Part shown: positions 20,489 through 30,132 of the stretch, in pieces
Numbering within the stretch: position 1 is the stretch's first letter
Layout of the letters: each line of letters starts with the position of its first letter
Assembly: GCA_023205875.1 (NCBI GenBank)
Contig: CP060759.1
Location: forward strand, 659,501 to 723,500
Length of the DNA: 64,000 bases
Source: Chloropicon primus
Taxonomy: Eukaryota > Chlorophyta > Chloropicophyceae > Chloropicales > Chloropicaceae
Direction of reading: 5' to 3'
Position numbers and translations under genes: made by a program
The notes under the pieces: generated by a model
What the model saw: only the letters and a program-made list of their open reading frames with translations
Told to the model about the DNA's origin: nothing
The model's database searches: none

Positions 20489-20857
20489 TTAGTCTCGTCC
20501 GCAAAGAGAAAGAGGAACGTTCCTGAGCTCGTTGACGACCCGACGACTCTCTCCTTGCCTGAACTGCAAAAGCACCTCCGTGGCCGCCTCGGCGACCCTC
20601 CTATCGCTGTGAAAGAGGAGCTCCGTGAGAGGGGCCTCGATCTCGCTCTCCTGGACCATCTCCCTCGTGAACTCAATGCACAGGAGCTCCTGAAGAAGCA
20701 CAAACTTCTCTTCCCCCGGACCTTGGCTCTCGAGGCTCCTTCTGTAATCCGTGAAATCAGAAGCGGTATACTTCGTGCGGTGCTTCTTCAGGGCAACAAC
20801 GCCCTTCAAGTCCTTGATCCGAGCCTGCTTCACACTTCGCTTTCCTCGCTTCACCAT
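20489..20857 (-). CDS. Hypothetical small basic protein
   Basis: This 122-residue ORF (MVKRGKRSVKQARIKDLKG...) has a very basic N-terminus and a helical, Glu/Leu-rich C-terminal half (LLQELLCIEFTREMVQESE, EAATEVLLQFRQ) that might be an ARM-like pair of helices. Its composition is that of a real protein. Its stop lies 46 bp from the convergent MRS2-like stop, and its start abuts the 102 bp minisatellite. I do not recognise the family; a nucleolar role is a guess from the basic N-terminus. Confidence 0.55.
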   Translation of the reverse strand: MVKRGKRSVKQARIKDLKGVVALKKHRTKYTASDFTDYRRSLESQGPGEEKFVLLQELLCIEFTREMVQESEIEAPLTELLFHSDRRVAEAATEVLLQFRQGESRRVVNELRNVPLSLCGRD

Positions 20858-20868
20858 CTCTCCCGCTC

Positions 20869-21470
20869 CGTCCCTTCTCTCCGATCGATCGAGTTGCGAG
20901 TTCTTCCGAAGCAAGGGCGCCCCGATCGATCACAGCCAGCGTTGTCCTCCCCCGCTCTTCGTCCCCCCTCCGTCCCTTCTCTCCGATCGATCGAGTTGCG
21001 AATTCTTCCGAAGCAAGGGCGCCCCGATCGATCACAGCCAGCGTTGTCCTCCCCCGCTCTTCGTCCCCCCTCCGTCCCTTCTCTCCGATCGATCGAGTTG
21101 CGAATTCTTCCGAAGCAAGGGCGCCCCGATCGATCACAGCCAGCGTTGTCCTCCCCCGCTCTTCGTCCCCCCTCCGTCCCTTCTCTCCGATCGATCGAGT
21201 TGCGAATTCTTCCGAAGCAAGGGCGCCCCGATCGATCACAGCCAGCGTTGTCCTCCCCGCTCTTCGTCCCCCTCCGTCCCTTCTCTCCGATCGATCGAGT
21301 TGCGAATTCTTCCGAAGCAAGGGCGCCCCGATCGATCACAGCCAGCGTTGTCCTCCCCCGCTCTTCGTCCCCCCTCCGTCCCTTCTCTCCGATCGATCGA
21401 GTTGCGAATTCTTCCGAAGCAAGGGCGCCCCGATCGATCACAGCCAGCGTTGTCCTCCCCCGCTCTTCGA
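20869..21470. repeat. Minisatellite, six copies of a 102 bp unit
   Basis: Units start at 20869, 20971, 21073, 21175, 21275 and 21377. All are 102 bp except the fourth, which is 100 bp because it lost one base from each of two C runs. They differ by only a few bases. Each contains cgatcgatcg and a second gatcgatc palindrome about 40 bp on. Since 102 is 34 codons, long shadow ORFs run through it on both strands. It fills most of the spacer between the small hypothetical gene and the ELO gene. Confidence 0.95.
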
Positions 21471-21518
21471 AAATGGAGATTTTCATTTTTTGACTGGCGG
21501 CGCTCTGGTTGTGAGGTG

Positions 21519-22391
21519 ATGGGACGAGGTTTGTGGGAGAGATGGGACGAGGTTGTGACCGGTGCCGTCTTCGACACGTTCGAGACGGTTTTCAACGAGG
21601 GGAAGGACATCCGGGGACAACCTTCTGCTTTGCAAGGTTTGCCCTGTGTCCGGAGCCCAGCGATTCTGGTCACGTGGGCGTTGGTGTATCTGCTTGTGGT
21701 AGGACTCGGGCTCTTGACAATCACTCCGGCGGACAAGGGCAGGAGACGGGCGGAGCCGAGGTACCTGAAGAAGCTCGTCAAGTTCCACAACGTTTTCCTT
21801 ATCCTTCTCAGCTCGTACATGTTTGTGCACACGTGCTATCAAGCCTACATCAACAAGTACAGGTTCTGGGGGCAGGCGTACGACGCGAGGGAGGTTGGGA
21901 TGGCCAGAATTATCTATATCTTCTACATGTCGAAGCTCTACGAGTACTTTGACACTTACATCATGCTGTTGAAGGGGAACTTGAAGCAGGTGTCCTTCCT
22001 GCATGTGTACCACCACGTCACTATCTCGTTCATCTGGTTTTTCATTGCTTTCGCTGCTCCCGGCGGCGATGCTTGGTACTCTGCGGCGCTGAACTCGCTC
22101 GTTCACGTCGCCATGTACACGTACTACTACCTGGCCAGCATCTCGTCCGACAACCCAGGCTTCAGAAAGAGGTACTTGTGGTGGGGTCGCTACCTCACCT
22201 CGTTTCAAATTTGCCAGTTCGTCACGATGCTCGCGCAAGGCGTCTACACGTGGCTGTACTCGGACTACCCGAAGTGGGTGTCCAAGTTTCTGGTGTGGTA
22301 CATGGTCTCCCTCCTCGCCCTTTTTGGCAAGTTCTTCGCCCAAAAGTACCTTGGGCAGGCACAGCAACACCGAAGAAGCAAAGATGAGTAG
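21519..22391 (+). CDS. ELO-family fatty acid elongase (condensing enzyme), PUFA type
   Basis: This 290-residue multi-pass ER protein catalyses the malonyl-CoA condensation step of fatty acid elongation. Motifs are KLYEYFDTYIMLLKGN, the His box FLHVYHHVT, NSLVHVAMYTYYYLAS and a C-terminal GQAQQHRRSKDE tail with basic residues typical of ER retention. The HVYHH form is characteristic of elongases acting on polyunsaturated substrates. The start is the ATG at 21519, just after the minisatellite; the longer upstream frame comes from the repeat. An AATAAA at about 22443 lies 50 bp after the stop. Confidence 0.92.
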   Translation: MGRGLWERWDEVVTGAVFDTFETVFNEGKDIRGQPSALQGLPCVRSPAILVTWALVYLLVVGLGLLTITPADKGRRRAEPRYLKKLVKFHNVFLILLSSYMFVHTCYQAYINKYRFWGQAYDAREVGMARIIYIFYMSKLYEYFDTYIMLLKGNLKQVSFLHVYHHVTISFIWFFIAFAAPGGDAWYSAALNSLVHVAMYTYYYLASISSDNPGFRKRYLWWGRYLTSFQICQFVTMLAQGVYTWLYSDYPKWVSKFLVWYMVSLLALFGKFFAQKYLGQAQQHRRSKDE

Positions 22392-22485
22392 ACTCATCGA
22401 GAATTAGAATTGCCGAGAAGAGCTCGCGCGTAGCAAAAGAGTGAATAAATGTTTAGCGAACGACGACCGCGTACGCCTTCTTTGT

Positions 22486-24972
22486 TTAATGCATGGTCAA
22501 AGACTGCAATTGCATGTGAAGCTTCCTGAACAAATCGCAAGACCCGCCTTGGAGACCGTCCACAGAGAACTGGTGTACTCGGAAGGCGAATTTGAACGTC
22601 TTCAGCATGTTCAGCTTATCCTCTGCCAAATGACACAACGTGGTCTTCATCGCGGCATTGGCAAGGGAGAGAGATTCATTCTTCACGCTCCCAATGAGAG
22701 AATCGACTTCCAAGTTGATCTTGAATTTGGAAAACTTCTCCTGGAACGACTTGCTCTCACACATGATTCTTTCCACCCTCGGCTGTATTTTGTCCATCTC
22801 GCTGATTGCTGTGACCACCAGATCTGTTGCCTGAAATTTGTCGAAGCCCACAAGGACGGAATCTTCCGCCTTGTTGGCCTTCCAGGTCTTCAAATTACGG
22901 ACCATCCTCTTCAGCTCGTGAACGAGGGCGCTTGATTCTCTGAGAGCGTCCATCTTTGCCTGTGGCCATTTGAAGTACTTGAGAACTTGATTCTCATCAG
23001 AAAGTCCATGAAGCTTGGTCTCCATGTCCTCGACAAAGGTCAGTAAGGAGTCCACAGACCCGCTGAAGCCCCTTATGTCGGCAGCAAGGCTCTTCAGCAT
23101 ATCCCCGTGCTCCGCCACGTCCTCTTTGATCTGGGCAATGTGCTTGCTCTTGCTCTCCAATTCAAACTTGACGTCGCTCGGATCACTCTTTGGCCTGTCG
23201 CCCCCTTTGGAGGTTCCTGGAGGCTTGTTCAGCACTGTCTTCCTCTCGCTCCTCATCTGATCCCGCATGGTCGCTTGGAACATCTTGACGATCTCTTTGC
23301 TTTTCCTTTTGAACATGTTCTCCACTGTACTTGGTCCACCCGTCCTTTTCGTGCCCGCCTTTCCAGGGGGGGGTGGGGGAGGCAGCGCCCCCTTGGGCAT
23401 CGGCGGTGGCGGCGGTGGTGGTGGCGCCACCGAGCCTCCACCACCTCTGGGTGCAGGCGGAGGAGGCGGTGGTAGTGCAGACGCAACACCGCTGCCGCTG
23501 GGTTTTGCAGGTAGTGGCGGTGGCGGCGGTGGTGGTGGTGGTGGAGCGGCAACAGCGGTGCTCTCGGCAACCGCTGGTGGCACCCCCACTTGTTGCGTTG
23601 GCTGCCTCCGCTGCAACGGGAAAGCCAGTGATCTCACGGGTGTCCGCATATTCACATTTTCCTTCCCCATTTCCATTTCCACCACCGCACCATGTTCCAC
23701 CCAAGGCCCTTCCTCGTGCGACGCGGCAAGGGCGTTCGAGGATCTTTCCTGAGAGGATCGCATTTCAGACTCCAGTTCTTCCATTCTTTGGAGGTTCAAT
23801 GCAACTTTTGCTTTTGCTCTTCTGACGGCAGACCTCGAGGCGTGCTTCAGCGGAGGAATCACAGGTGGCAGCTCCACAGCGACTTCACTCTTGGACACCG
23901 ATCGCGGCAGTTTCACTTTCTTCGAGTTTGTGATGTTCTGCAAGACATTGGGTTTTTGTGAAGGGCCTCTCTTGGCTCTTGGTTTGGGAGACGCTTGAGA
24001 GGCGAGCGAAGTCCCTGTTCTCGAGACCTGCTTCAAGCTCTCGCTGCCACTTTGGGGGGCCGCGGCCGCGTTCAGTTTGGATTTCGTTCTGATCCCTTCG
24101 CTCTCCTCAAAAGACGAGGCCTCGCTGCCTGACTGAAGTCTGGCAATCGAAACGTGCGCACAAGGGGTGGAGACCGAGTCGCCCGGCGATTCCGTGATCT
24201 GCGACGACCCTGAGTCCTCCGTGGCATCGTCGCCCCCTCCCACTGCAGTCGCTCTGCTTTCGGTGCACCGACCCGGCAGCGCCCCGGCCGTCGGCAAGCT
24301 TGAGCTGACCTCGCACCTCGCTCGCTCCACTTGCTCTTCTCGGACGGGGCTCCCAATCGCTCTCGTCGCCCTTTTGGGAACGTTGAACTGCGGGTACAAG
24401 CTCTTGTCCAGCGTGATGCTGACGTTGACTTCCCTGAGCAGGGTTCCGAGGTCCTTGGAGAGCAGCACTCTGGCGAGACTGCCGTCGAAGGCCTTGAGCT
24501 TCTTCCTCGTGGCCACGTACGAGTAGATGATGCACCTCGAGAGGAGCTCGTACTGTGATCGCTCGGTGAACAGAATCCTCAGGCGCTTTATGCACAGGCT
24601 CCTCTTGTCCGAGTAATAGTGGACGCACAGCATGCTGCTGGCGTCCGGGCCGACCCCCGGCGGCGCGTTGTGCCTCCCCAGTCGCTCGGCCCCCTCCAGG
24701 CAAAGGACGGAGTGCATCGGGATGCTCTTCACCTTGTGATACATTATGCGCATCCCGGGCCTCCTCCAGCACAGCGTAGAGAGCATGGCCCCCGATCGAG
24801 TGGCGCCGAACCCGAAGCTCCGATCGCCCTCGTCGTGAAACCTCATGTTGAACACTCTGTGCTCCGCCCGCTCCTCCTTCTTGCTATACTTGAGCAACCG
24901 AGCCCCGTCCTGAAGCGCGTCGAACGCCTTGGCGTACTCCAGCGGCGTGAACAGCGACGCCATCCCCTCCAT
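22486..24972 (-). CDS. CHUP1: CHUP1-type protein with N-terminal PH-like domain and proline-rich middle
   Basis: This 828-residue, single-exon protein is most specific at its C-terminus. KYFKWPQAKMDALRESSALV (about residue 664) and FAFRVHQFSVDGLQGGS (about 794) match the plant CHUP1 domain (KWPE.KADALREAAFE, FAFRVHQFAGGFD), which binds profilin/actin and drives chloroplast positioning. Ahead of it are poly-Pro tracts (about 460-545) and basic, disordered sequence. The N-terminal 165 residues (DGARLLKYSKKEERAEHRVF, LSTLCWRRPG) look like a PH-type lipid-binding domain. Plant CHUP1 instead has a hydrophobic envelope anchor and coiled coil there. The start at 24972 precedes this domain directly. 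Confidence 0.8.
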   Translation of the reverse strand: MEGMASLFTPLEYAKAFDALQDGARLLKYSKKEERAEHRVFNMRFHDEGDRSFGFGATRSGAMLSTLCWRRPGMRIMYHKVKSIPMHSVLCLEGAERLGRHNAPPGVGPDASSMLCVHYYSDKRSLCIKRLRILFTERSQYELLSRCIIYSYVATRKKLKAFDGSLARVLLSKDLGTLLREVNVSITLDKSLYPQFNVPKRATRAIGSPVREEQVERARCEVSSSLPTAGALPGRCTESRATAVGGGDDATEDSGSSQITESPGDSVSTPCAHVSIARLQSGSEASSFEESEGIRTKSKLNAAAAPQSGSESLKQVSRTGTSLASQASPKPRAKRGPSQKPNVLQNITNSKKVKLPRSVSKSEVAVELPPVIPPLKHASRSAVRRAKAKVALNLQRMEELESEMRSSQERSSNALAASHEEGPWVEHGAVVEMEMGKENVNMRTPVRSLAFPLQRRQPTQQVGVPPAVAESTAVAAPPPPPPPPPPLPAKPSGSGVASALPPPPPPAPRGGGGSVAPPPPPPPPMPKGALPPPPPPGKAGTKRTGGPSTVENMFKRKSKEIVKMFQATMRDQMRSERKTVLNKPPGTSKGGDRPKSDPSDVKFELESKSKHIAQIKEDVAEHGDMLKSLAADIRGFSGSVDSLLTFVEDMETKLHGLSDENQVLKYFKWPQAKMDALRESSALVHELKRMVRNLKTWKANKAEDSVLVGFDKFQATDLVVTAISEMDKIQPRVERIMCESKSFQEKFSKFKINLEVDSLIGSVKNESLSLANAAMKTTLCHLAEDKLNMLKTFKFAFRVHQFSVDGLQGGSCDLFRKLHMQLQSLTMH

Positions 24973-25550
24973 CGCGATACCGATCGCTCGAATCGATCCT
25001 GTTGCTCTCTCGCTCGTTTGGTCGTCGTCAACGGAAAGGTCGAGAGATCCTGCCTCCCGCCTTCCCCCCAAGCACGCACAGACGCACACGCACGCACACA
25101 CACAGAGAGAGAAGGCGAAAGCGAAAGAGAGAGAGAGAGAGAGAGAGAGGACTCACTCGCTCACTCGCACACACTCTGCTTCGAGTAATGGATGGTGTGA
25201 CCTGTCCCACGACGCAACCCCCACACAAATCGAGGGAGGCGCGCTTCAATCGTAAGGGCCTCGAGCTCTCCAGCAACCTTCCCCTCGCACCGAACCAAAC
25301 CCAAACGTAACCTCGAAATGCCTCGTGGTCGTACGTAACGAGCGACGAACTCGATCGTTGCACCTTCCTCTTCCGATCGTTGCAGGTTTTTCCTGCGACG
25401 AAGTCACAACGGCTTGATCGTCCCAAATCGAAAATTGTTTCAGGCGTTACATCGGGGACGGCGAGCGTTACTTTTGGTTGAAGTGGCGCGCGGCGCGGGG
25501 GTTGAGTTCGAGAAGCTGCGAGTGTGGTTGCGACGAGGGAGAAGGAAGCC
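24973..25550. other. Divergent intergenic region, CHUP1-like / zinc-ribbon gene
   Basis: This 578 bp spacer has (CA)n and (GA)n runs at about 25080-25150 and otherwise unique sequence. No gene is supported. Confidence 0.4.
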
Positions 25551-26018
25551 ATGGCCGGAGACACGCTGACGACAAAAGCGGAGGGGGAGGAGGTTGCAGT
25601 GAAGTACTGCACGAACCTTAGGGCGAGCGTGGAGACGGACGTGAACGCGGCGCCCCGTGCTTTTGTTCACTCGAGGGAGTGGAAGAAGATCATGGCGGGC
25701 GACCCCGTGGAGATCAACCCCTCGGTCGGCCACGGCATGAAGATCATGACGGTCGCCGAGTGGGCGGGAAGGTGGAAGCGCAACGACGACTTCCCGGACT
25801 GCCTCGCCTGCGGCAGCCTGAACACGAGGGAGCACCACTTCATTCAGACGTGGTGCCGCGGGAACAGGAAGTGGGAGAGCGAGACGTTGTGCCTCGACTG
25901 CCACAACTACTCGTGGAGGTCGTACTGCGACCCGGAGTTCACGACGCCGTCCGAGCACGAGAAGGAGAGGTGGAACAAGATGCTCGAGGGGAACTCGGCG
26001 CTCGGCGTGGAGAACTGA
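25551..26018 (+). CDS. Small zinc-ribbon protein, unknown function
   Basis: This 155-residue protein has one compact module: CLACGSLNTREHHFIQTWC, about a dozen residues, then LCLDCHNYSWRSYCD. Two CxxC knuckles with an HH pair between suggest a single zinc site. The flanks are Trp/Glu/Lys-rich (REWKKIMAGDPV, VAEWAGRWKR). It has no targeting signal or membrane segment. It is convergent with the polymerase gene, with stops 115 bp apart. I do not recognise the family. Confidence 0.7.
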   Translation: MAGDTLTTKAEGEEVAVKYCTNLRASVETDVNAAPRAFVHSREWKKIMAGDPVEINPSVGHGMKIMTVAEWAGRWKRNDDFPDCLACGSLNTREHHFIQTWCRGNRKWESETLCLDCHNYSWRSYCDPEFTTPSEHEKERWNKMLEGNSALGVEN

Positions 26019-26132
26019 AGAGGGCAAAACAAGGGCATCGCTGTCGAGGGGGTAAAAGGACCTCTTCCCTAAACTTTGCAAAGAACGATCTTACACGCAC
26101 ACACACACACACACTATCTTACTCCCTCCTGC

Positions 26133-27983
26133 CTAGTAATTCACGTCCATGTTCCTGCGGTGGGGCGGCACGTAGGCCAGGCCCAGGGCTTTGAAGACGT
26201 CCTCCTCCGTCTCGCAGTGGATGCAGTCCGCCCAGCTCGCGGCCTCCCACAGGACGTCTCTCTTCAACTGGCCCCCCTCGCTCTCCTCTCGGCGGACGGG
26301 CACCAGGGCCGTGTCCGTGAGCTTCACGGAGTTTGGCCTCTCTTGAGTGCTTTCCCTGTAAATCTCCTTCTGCTGATCGTCTCGCGATCTCTTCTTCGAG
26401 AGCCACGACCGCACGACGGGCTCGGTGGGGGCCTTCATGCGCTCATCAAGTGCTTTTTGAATCCCTTCCCGGTTTCCGATGGGCCAAAACCTCATGGCTC
26501 GGTTGAATTCCGCGGACCCGGTGTTGTGAAGCAACGCAAAGGCGCGAGAGATCTTGTGGTACAGCTTGAAGTCTGCCCGGCAAACCTGCCCACTCCCTGG
26601 CAACCGAATGATGCCCATGACCATGCAAGATGCGAGGACTGCGCCGTCTTTCCCGTGCTTGAATTTGTTCTCAGAACCCGTCTGAAGGAAGTCCAAGAGA
26701 AATCCAGAGTCTTGCAGCGCCTTGACAATCTTTTTCATCACTCGTCCAAGATCCTCGTTCCCGGAGATGACGAGGAAGTCCACGTCGTGCGTGCTCGGCT
26801 TTCCTCGCCTGTAGGAACCCGCCAGGATCACCTCGAGGTCCTCCGCAAGCGGTTCTGTTGCAGCCTTGAAGGCACGGTGCGCACTCTCCATCGACTCCCT
26901 TGAGACGGGCTTCTGGAGCGACTCATAATATTTCAGGCCGAGTCCAATCATCTGACCCGGCTCCCCATTCTCCGAATAAAACTTGCGCACGTCGTCGATT
27001 GTCCTCAAGCCATTCTCGTACCAACGCAAGGACATTTTCTCCCCACAGCCCCATACAGCACGAAACGTCTTTATCACCACGTAATCTGGGTCACCTTCCG
27101 CGAGCACCACCCTCGGCAGTCGATAATCCGGCGAGGCTAAGATGTCTGCAATTTTCTGGGCGGTTTTGGGTCCCACGCCACGTTCCATCCGGCCGCCGTG
27201 GGCCTTGGATAGAATCTCGGAAGCATCTTTGATCTGTCTCTGTTCGCCATACGGAGGCGTTGATAAGATTGCAATGGCGGTCCTTGTCGCTTTCGCACCG
27301 AAGCCGCTAACTTTGTTCCCGTGACAATCTCGACGCTGGTCTATCTGATACACCTCAAGGAGCCTCTTCAGTTCACTCACCACATACTGATTCGTAGGTA
27401 TTTCACCATCTCCATCTTTCGCAGCACCGTTCTCCTGGAGAACGCTGACCGCCTCCAGTTTCTCAAAGTCCTTGAAGTGCAGCCAATTGAATCGAAGCCT
27501 TCGCAAGGTGTCTTGGACAGCAAGCTCCTCCTCGTCCTCCTCATAAGGCAAGGACAAGTCAAGCGTGTTGTCCAGAGCCGCCTGCGACCAAGCGGAGTAC
27601 TGGGAGTTGCTCAGGCTCCGTGGAAGGCTGGAGGAAGCCGCTTCCTCCCCCTCCTGCTGGGGGACCTCGACGACGAACCAGTCAGGGTCCACGAGCTTGT
27701 TCTCCTTTATACAAGCCGTCAGCCACTGAGACTTCACGAATTTGACATGACCCTTGAGAGCCCTGACGTCGATGTCCTTCCTCTTGGACAGTTCCTCGAA
27801 CACTTCCTCGCCCGCTCCCGCACCACACACCGCATACTGTGAGGCTTCCGAGAGCTTGTAATCAGCCTGCAGACTCGCTCCTCGCATCTTCAAGAGATCC
27901 TTCAGCCGCTTGGTGTGCCAAGTGTAAAGGAAGCAGAAGGTAATCCCCTTGAAGATTTTCTTCTCTTCCTTCTGTTCCTTCAT
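26133..27983 (-). CDS. Family X DNA polymerase with BRCT domain (pol lambda/mu-like)
   Basis: This 616-residue protein is a gap-filling repair polymerase. An N-terminal BRCT-like domain (residues about 10-120, with WLTACIKENKLVDPDWFV) is followed by helix-hairpin-helix elements (GVGPKTAQKIADIL). The polymerase core has GSYRRGKPSTHDVDFLVI, carrying the two palm Asp residues, and CRADFKLYHK, carrying the third; then NTGSAEFNRAMR. The usual RVDL around the third Asp is RADF here. The ATG at 27983 is the first in frame; ten more codons are open up to a TTG. Confidence 0.9.
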   Translation of the reverse strand: MKEQKEEKKIFKGITFCFLYTWHTKRLKDLLKMRGASLQADYKLSEASQYAVCGAGAGEEVFEELSKRKDIDVRALKGHVKFVKSQWLTACIKENKLVDPDWFVVEVPQQEGEEAASSSLPRSLSNSQYSAWSQAALDNTLDLSLPYEEDEEELAVQDTLRRLRFNWLHFKDFEKLEAVSVLQENGAAKDGDGEIPTNQYVVSELKRLLEVYQIDQRRDCHGNKVSGFGAKATRTAIAILSTPPYGEQRQIKDASEILSKAHGGRMERGVGPKTAQKIADILASPDYRLPRVVLAEGDPDYVVIKTFRAVWGCGEKMSLRWYENGLRTIDDVRKFYSENGEPGQMIGLGLKYYESLQKPVSRESMESAHRAFKAATEPLAEDLEVILAGSYRRGKPSTHDVDFLVISGNEDLGRVMKKIVKALQDSGFLLDFLQTGSENKFKHGKDGAVLASCMVMGIIRLPGSGQVCRADFKLYHKISRAFALLHNTGSAEFNRAMRFWPIGNREGIQKALDERMKAPTEPVVRSWLSKKRSRDDQQKEIYRESTQERPNSVKLTDTALVPVRREESEGGQLKRDVLWEAASWADCIHCETEEDVFKALGLAYVPPHRRNMDVNY

Positions 27984-28646
27984 CGCGACATACTTCACGA
28001 CACGTTTGCCCAAGTCCCGAGTCTAATCCAGCAGCAAATCGGAGCTGAGGACGTGAGAGCGCACTGTTTTTCGAGGTTTCGAGCCAAGAGGGGCGCCACC
28101 CCTCACCACGAGGCGACGACGGAGACGTTCTTCACCTCTTGGATGATCCTCCGCTCCTACGCCACCCCTCGGGACCCGAGACTCCGTCCAGCAGCAGCAG
28201 CATGAGCAGCCAGATGGGTGCCCCTAAGGGAATTCATTTAGGCGACGGCTTCTTGAGGGGAAGGGACCAAAGGAGAGGAGGAGAGCCATGTCCGAGAGGG
28301 ACTAGAGGCAAGGAGAGGTTGGAACCCGAGAAGAATTCGGACGAGTCGGTATTCGGGAGTCTTTATCCATCTTTACGGAGAGTCTTGAGGTTGTGGCAGG
28401 AGCTTTGGAGGATTGTGTTTCCTCTAGTTCCTTGAGAGAGAGAGAGAGAGAGAGAGACATTAGACAGGACAGTAGTAGTCCTCGAGGGGACAGACAGAGA
28501 GAGAGAGAGAGGCAGGGTCGGTTATTGCTTTAGGGGTCTGTTTCGGGGCAGGTGGGGTATTTGGTTGCCTGCTCCTGAGGGGCGTTTCATGCTTCTGTAG
28601 GCACGCACAGAAGCCATTCTTTTGTGGAAGAGTTTGGAGGTAGACA
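27984..28646. other. Divergent intergenic region, polymerase X / sugar transporter
   Basis: This 663 bp region has (GA)n runs at about 28434-28456 and 28494-28512 and an AGC run near 28190. The rest is unique and non-coding as far as I can see. Confidence 0.4.
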
Positions 28647-29702
28647 ATGGACTTGAGTCCGTCAACCAACAAAGTGACCAAGGACGTGCACAGGACGTTG
28701 CCGTCCTATGACATCGAGTCGTCCCCTTCTTCGGGGCGCCGAAGCCGGACGACCTCGGAGGCGAACGGCGTGGACGAACGCCTGCTCGGACCGGCCAAGG
28801 ACAAGAAGGGGAAGAATTTACAGATAGTATTCATAGTCGTGTTCCAGCTGGCCACATCAATATCGATGACGCTGATAAACAAGGCGGCCGTCAGGGCCCT
28901 GCCGTATCCCATCACCTTGCTCCTGTTCCAGACGCTCGGGACTGTGCTGATCCTCGAGGGCGGCAAGGCCCTGCGCTTGCTCCACTACGACGGTTTCAAG
29001 TGGGAGAAGGGAGGGAAAAAGTTCTTGGGAGTCTCCATTGCGTTTGTGATCCCGATGGTGTTCAACATGATGGCGCTGGAGCACGTCTCGGTGGCGACTG
29101 TGGTCGTCTTCCGGCAGGTCTCGACGGCCTTGGTGGCCGTCGGGGAGTTTGTCCTGTTCAAGAAGAAGTTCAAGATGCTCGTGATTCTCTCCATCCTGCT
29201 TGGGATTCTGGGGAGCCTCGAGTACGGCTTCTCGGCGACGGACTTCAAGTTCCTGGGGTACCTCTACTCGTTCCTTTACGCGGTGTCCATGGCCATAAAC
29301 GCCCTGTACGTCAAGGGCATCTTCGACCAGCTGCCCCAGATGAGCAGCTGGGAGAAGACGTATTACCAGAACCTGGAGGGCTCGCCCTTCCTGCTGCTGA
29401 TGGCCCTGCCGATCGAGAGCATCTCGTCCTGCGTGTCGGACATGGCGAAGCTGAGCTACCAGAGCTGGGTGGTGATCCTGATGTCCTGCTTCGCCGGGTT
29501 CGCGGTGAGCGTGGCTGGGATCTTGGCCAGGACCGCCCTGTCCCCCACCTCGTTCAACATCCTGGGGAACATGAGCAAGCCCATGACCGTCCTGCTGAGC
29601 TTCTTCCTGTTCGGGGTCGAGTCCTCCATGAAGGCCCTTGCGGGTCTGGGGATGGTCCTCGTGGCCGGGGTCCTCTACTCGTACGCCTCCAGGAAAAAGT
29701 AA
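28647..29702 (+). CDS. Nucleotide-sugar / triose-phosphate transporter family protein (GDP-sugar type likely)
   Basis: This 351-residue protein has a hydrophilic N-terminus of about 55 residues, then ten hydrophobic segments of the drug/metabolite transporter fold. Features include LINKAAVRALPYPITLLLFQ near the first helices, VSVATVVVFRQVSTALVAVGE, and the late SPTSFNILGNMSKPMTVLLS, which resembles the NxxKP block of Golgi GDP-mannose/GDP-fucose carriers. No transit peptide is apparent, so a Golgi location is more likely than plastid. The substrate cannot be settled by eye. Confidence 0.8.
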   Translation: MDLSPSTNKVTKDVHRTLPSYDIESSPSSGRRSRTTSEANGVDERLLGPAKDKKGKNLQIVFIVVFQLATSISMTLINKAAVRALPYPITLLLFQTLGTVLILEGGKALRLLHYDGFKWEKGGKKFLGVSIAFVIPMVFNMMALEHVSVATVVVFRQVSTALVAVGEFVLFKKKFKMLVILSILLGILGSLEYGFSATDFKFLGYLYSFLYAVSMAINALYVKGIFDQLPQMSSWEKTYYQNLEGSPFLLLMALPIESISSCVSDMAKLSYQSWVVILMSCFAGFAVSVAGILARTALSPTSFNILGNMSKPMTVLLSFFLFGVESSMKALAGLGMVLVAGVLYSYASRKK

Positions 29703-30132
29703 GGGGCAAGGACAAGGACAAGGAAAGGGTCGCCTTCCTTCCTTCTTGCGAGCGATTGATGATGCTCTACAGCGTAAGCGTAAGCGTGTGATATATTACA
29801 TGAAAGAGCAATGATTTGGAGGCGGGAGGATCCAAGAGCCGGTTCCTATCCGTCCTGGCTGTCAAGCAATAAGCAGGTAAGAAAATCACAGTCAATACTG
29901 GAAGCACAAAGGCAAGTTCTCCTTTCCACTGAAAGAGAGAAACACGGAGAGAAACACGGGAGAACCGGCCACAACTTACCTGTTAGTTTTCTGCAAAGGT
30001 CGTTTCACCGAGTTTGTAAGTTTCTCGGCAGGGTAATTCAGCCCTACCACGACCATTCCACCGTACATGAACGAATACTTCCGCCCACGCACGGCAGCCC
30101 GTACTAACAAACGTATGTGCAACCCTGAGGAG
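29703..30132. other. Intergenic, transporter to TnpB/Fanzor gene
   Basis: Next to the transporter it has gtaagc repeats (about 29776) and GAAACACGG repeats (about 29940). Its right half is the 3' flank of the TnpB-like gene, with hairpins described separately. No ORF is convincing. Confidence 0.5.

Noticed and set aside
20869-21470. CRISPR-like array
   Set aside because: The copies are contiguous with no unique spacers, so it is an ordinary minisatellite.
20751-21518. 256-codon N-terminal extension of the ELO elongase
   Set aside because: It is translation of the 102 bp minisatellite, whose period is a multiple of three. ELO proteins start near the ATG at 21519.
22486-24972. Formin (FH1-FH2) reading of the proline-rich protein
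   Set aside because: The poly-Pro tracts suggested it, but the C-terminal part is too short for FH2 and its KWPQAKMDALRE and FAFRVHQF motifs are those of CHUP1.
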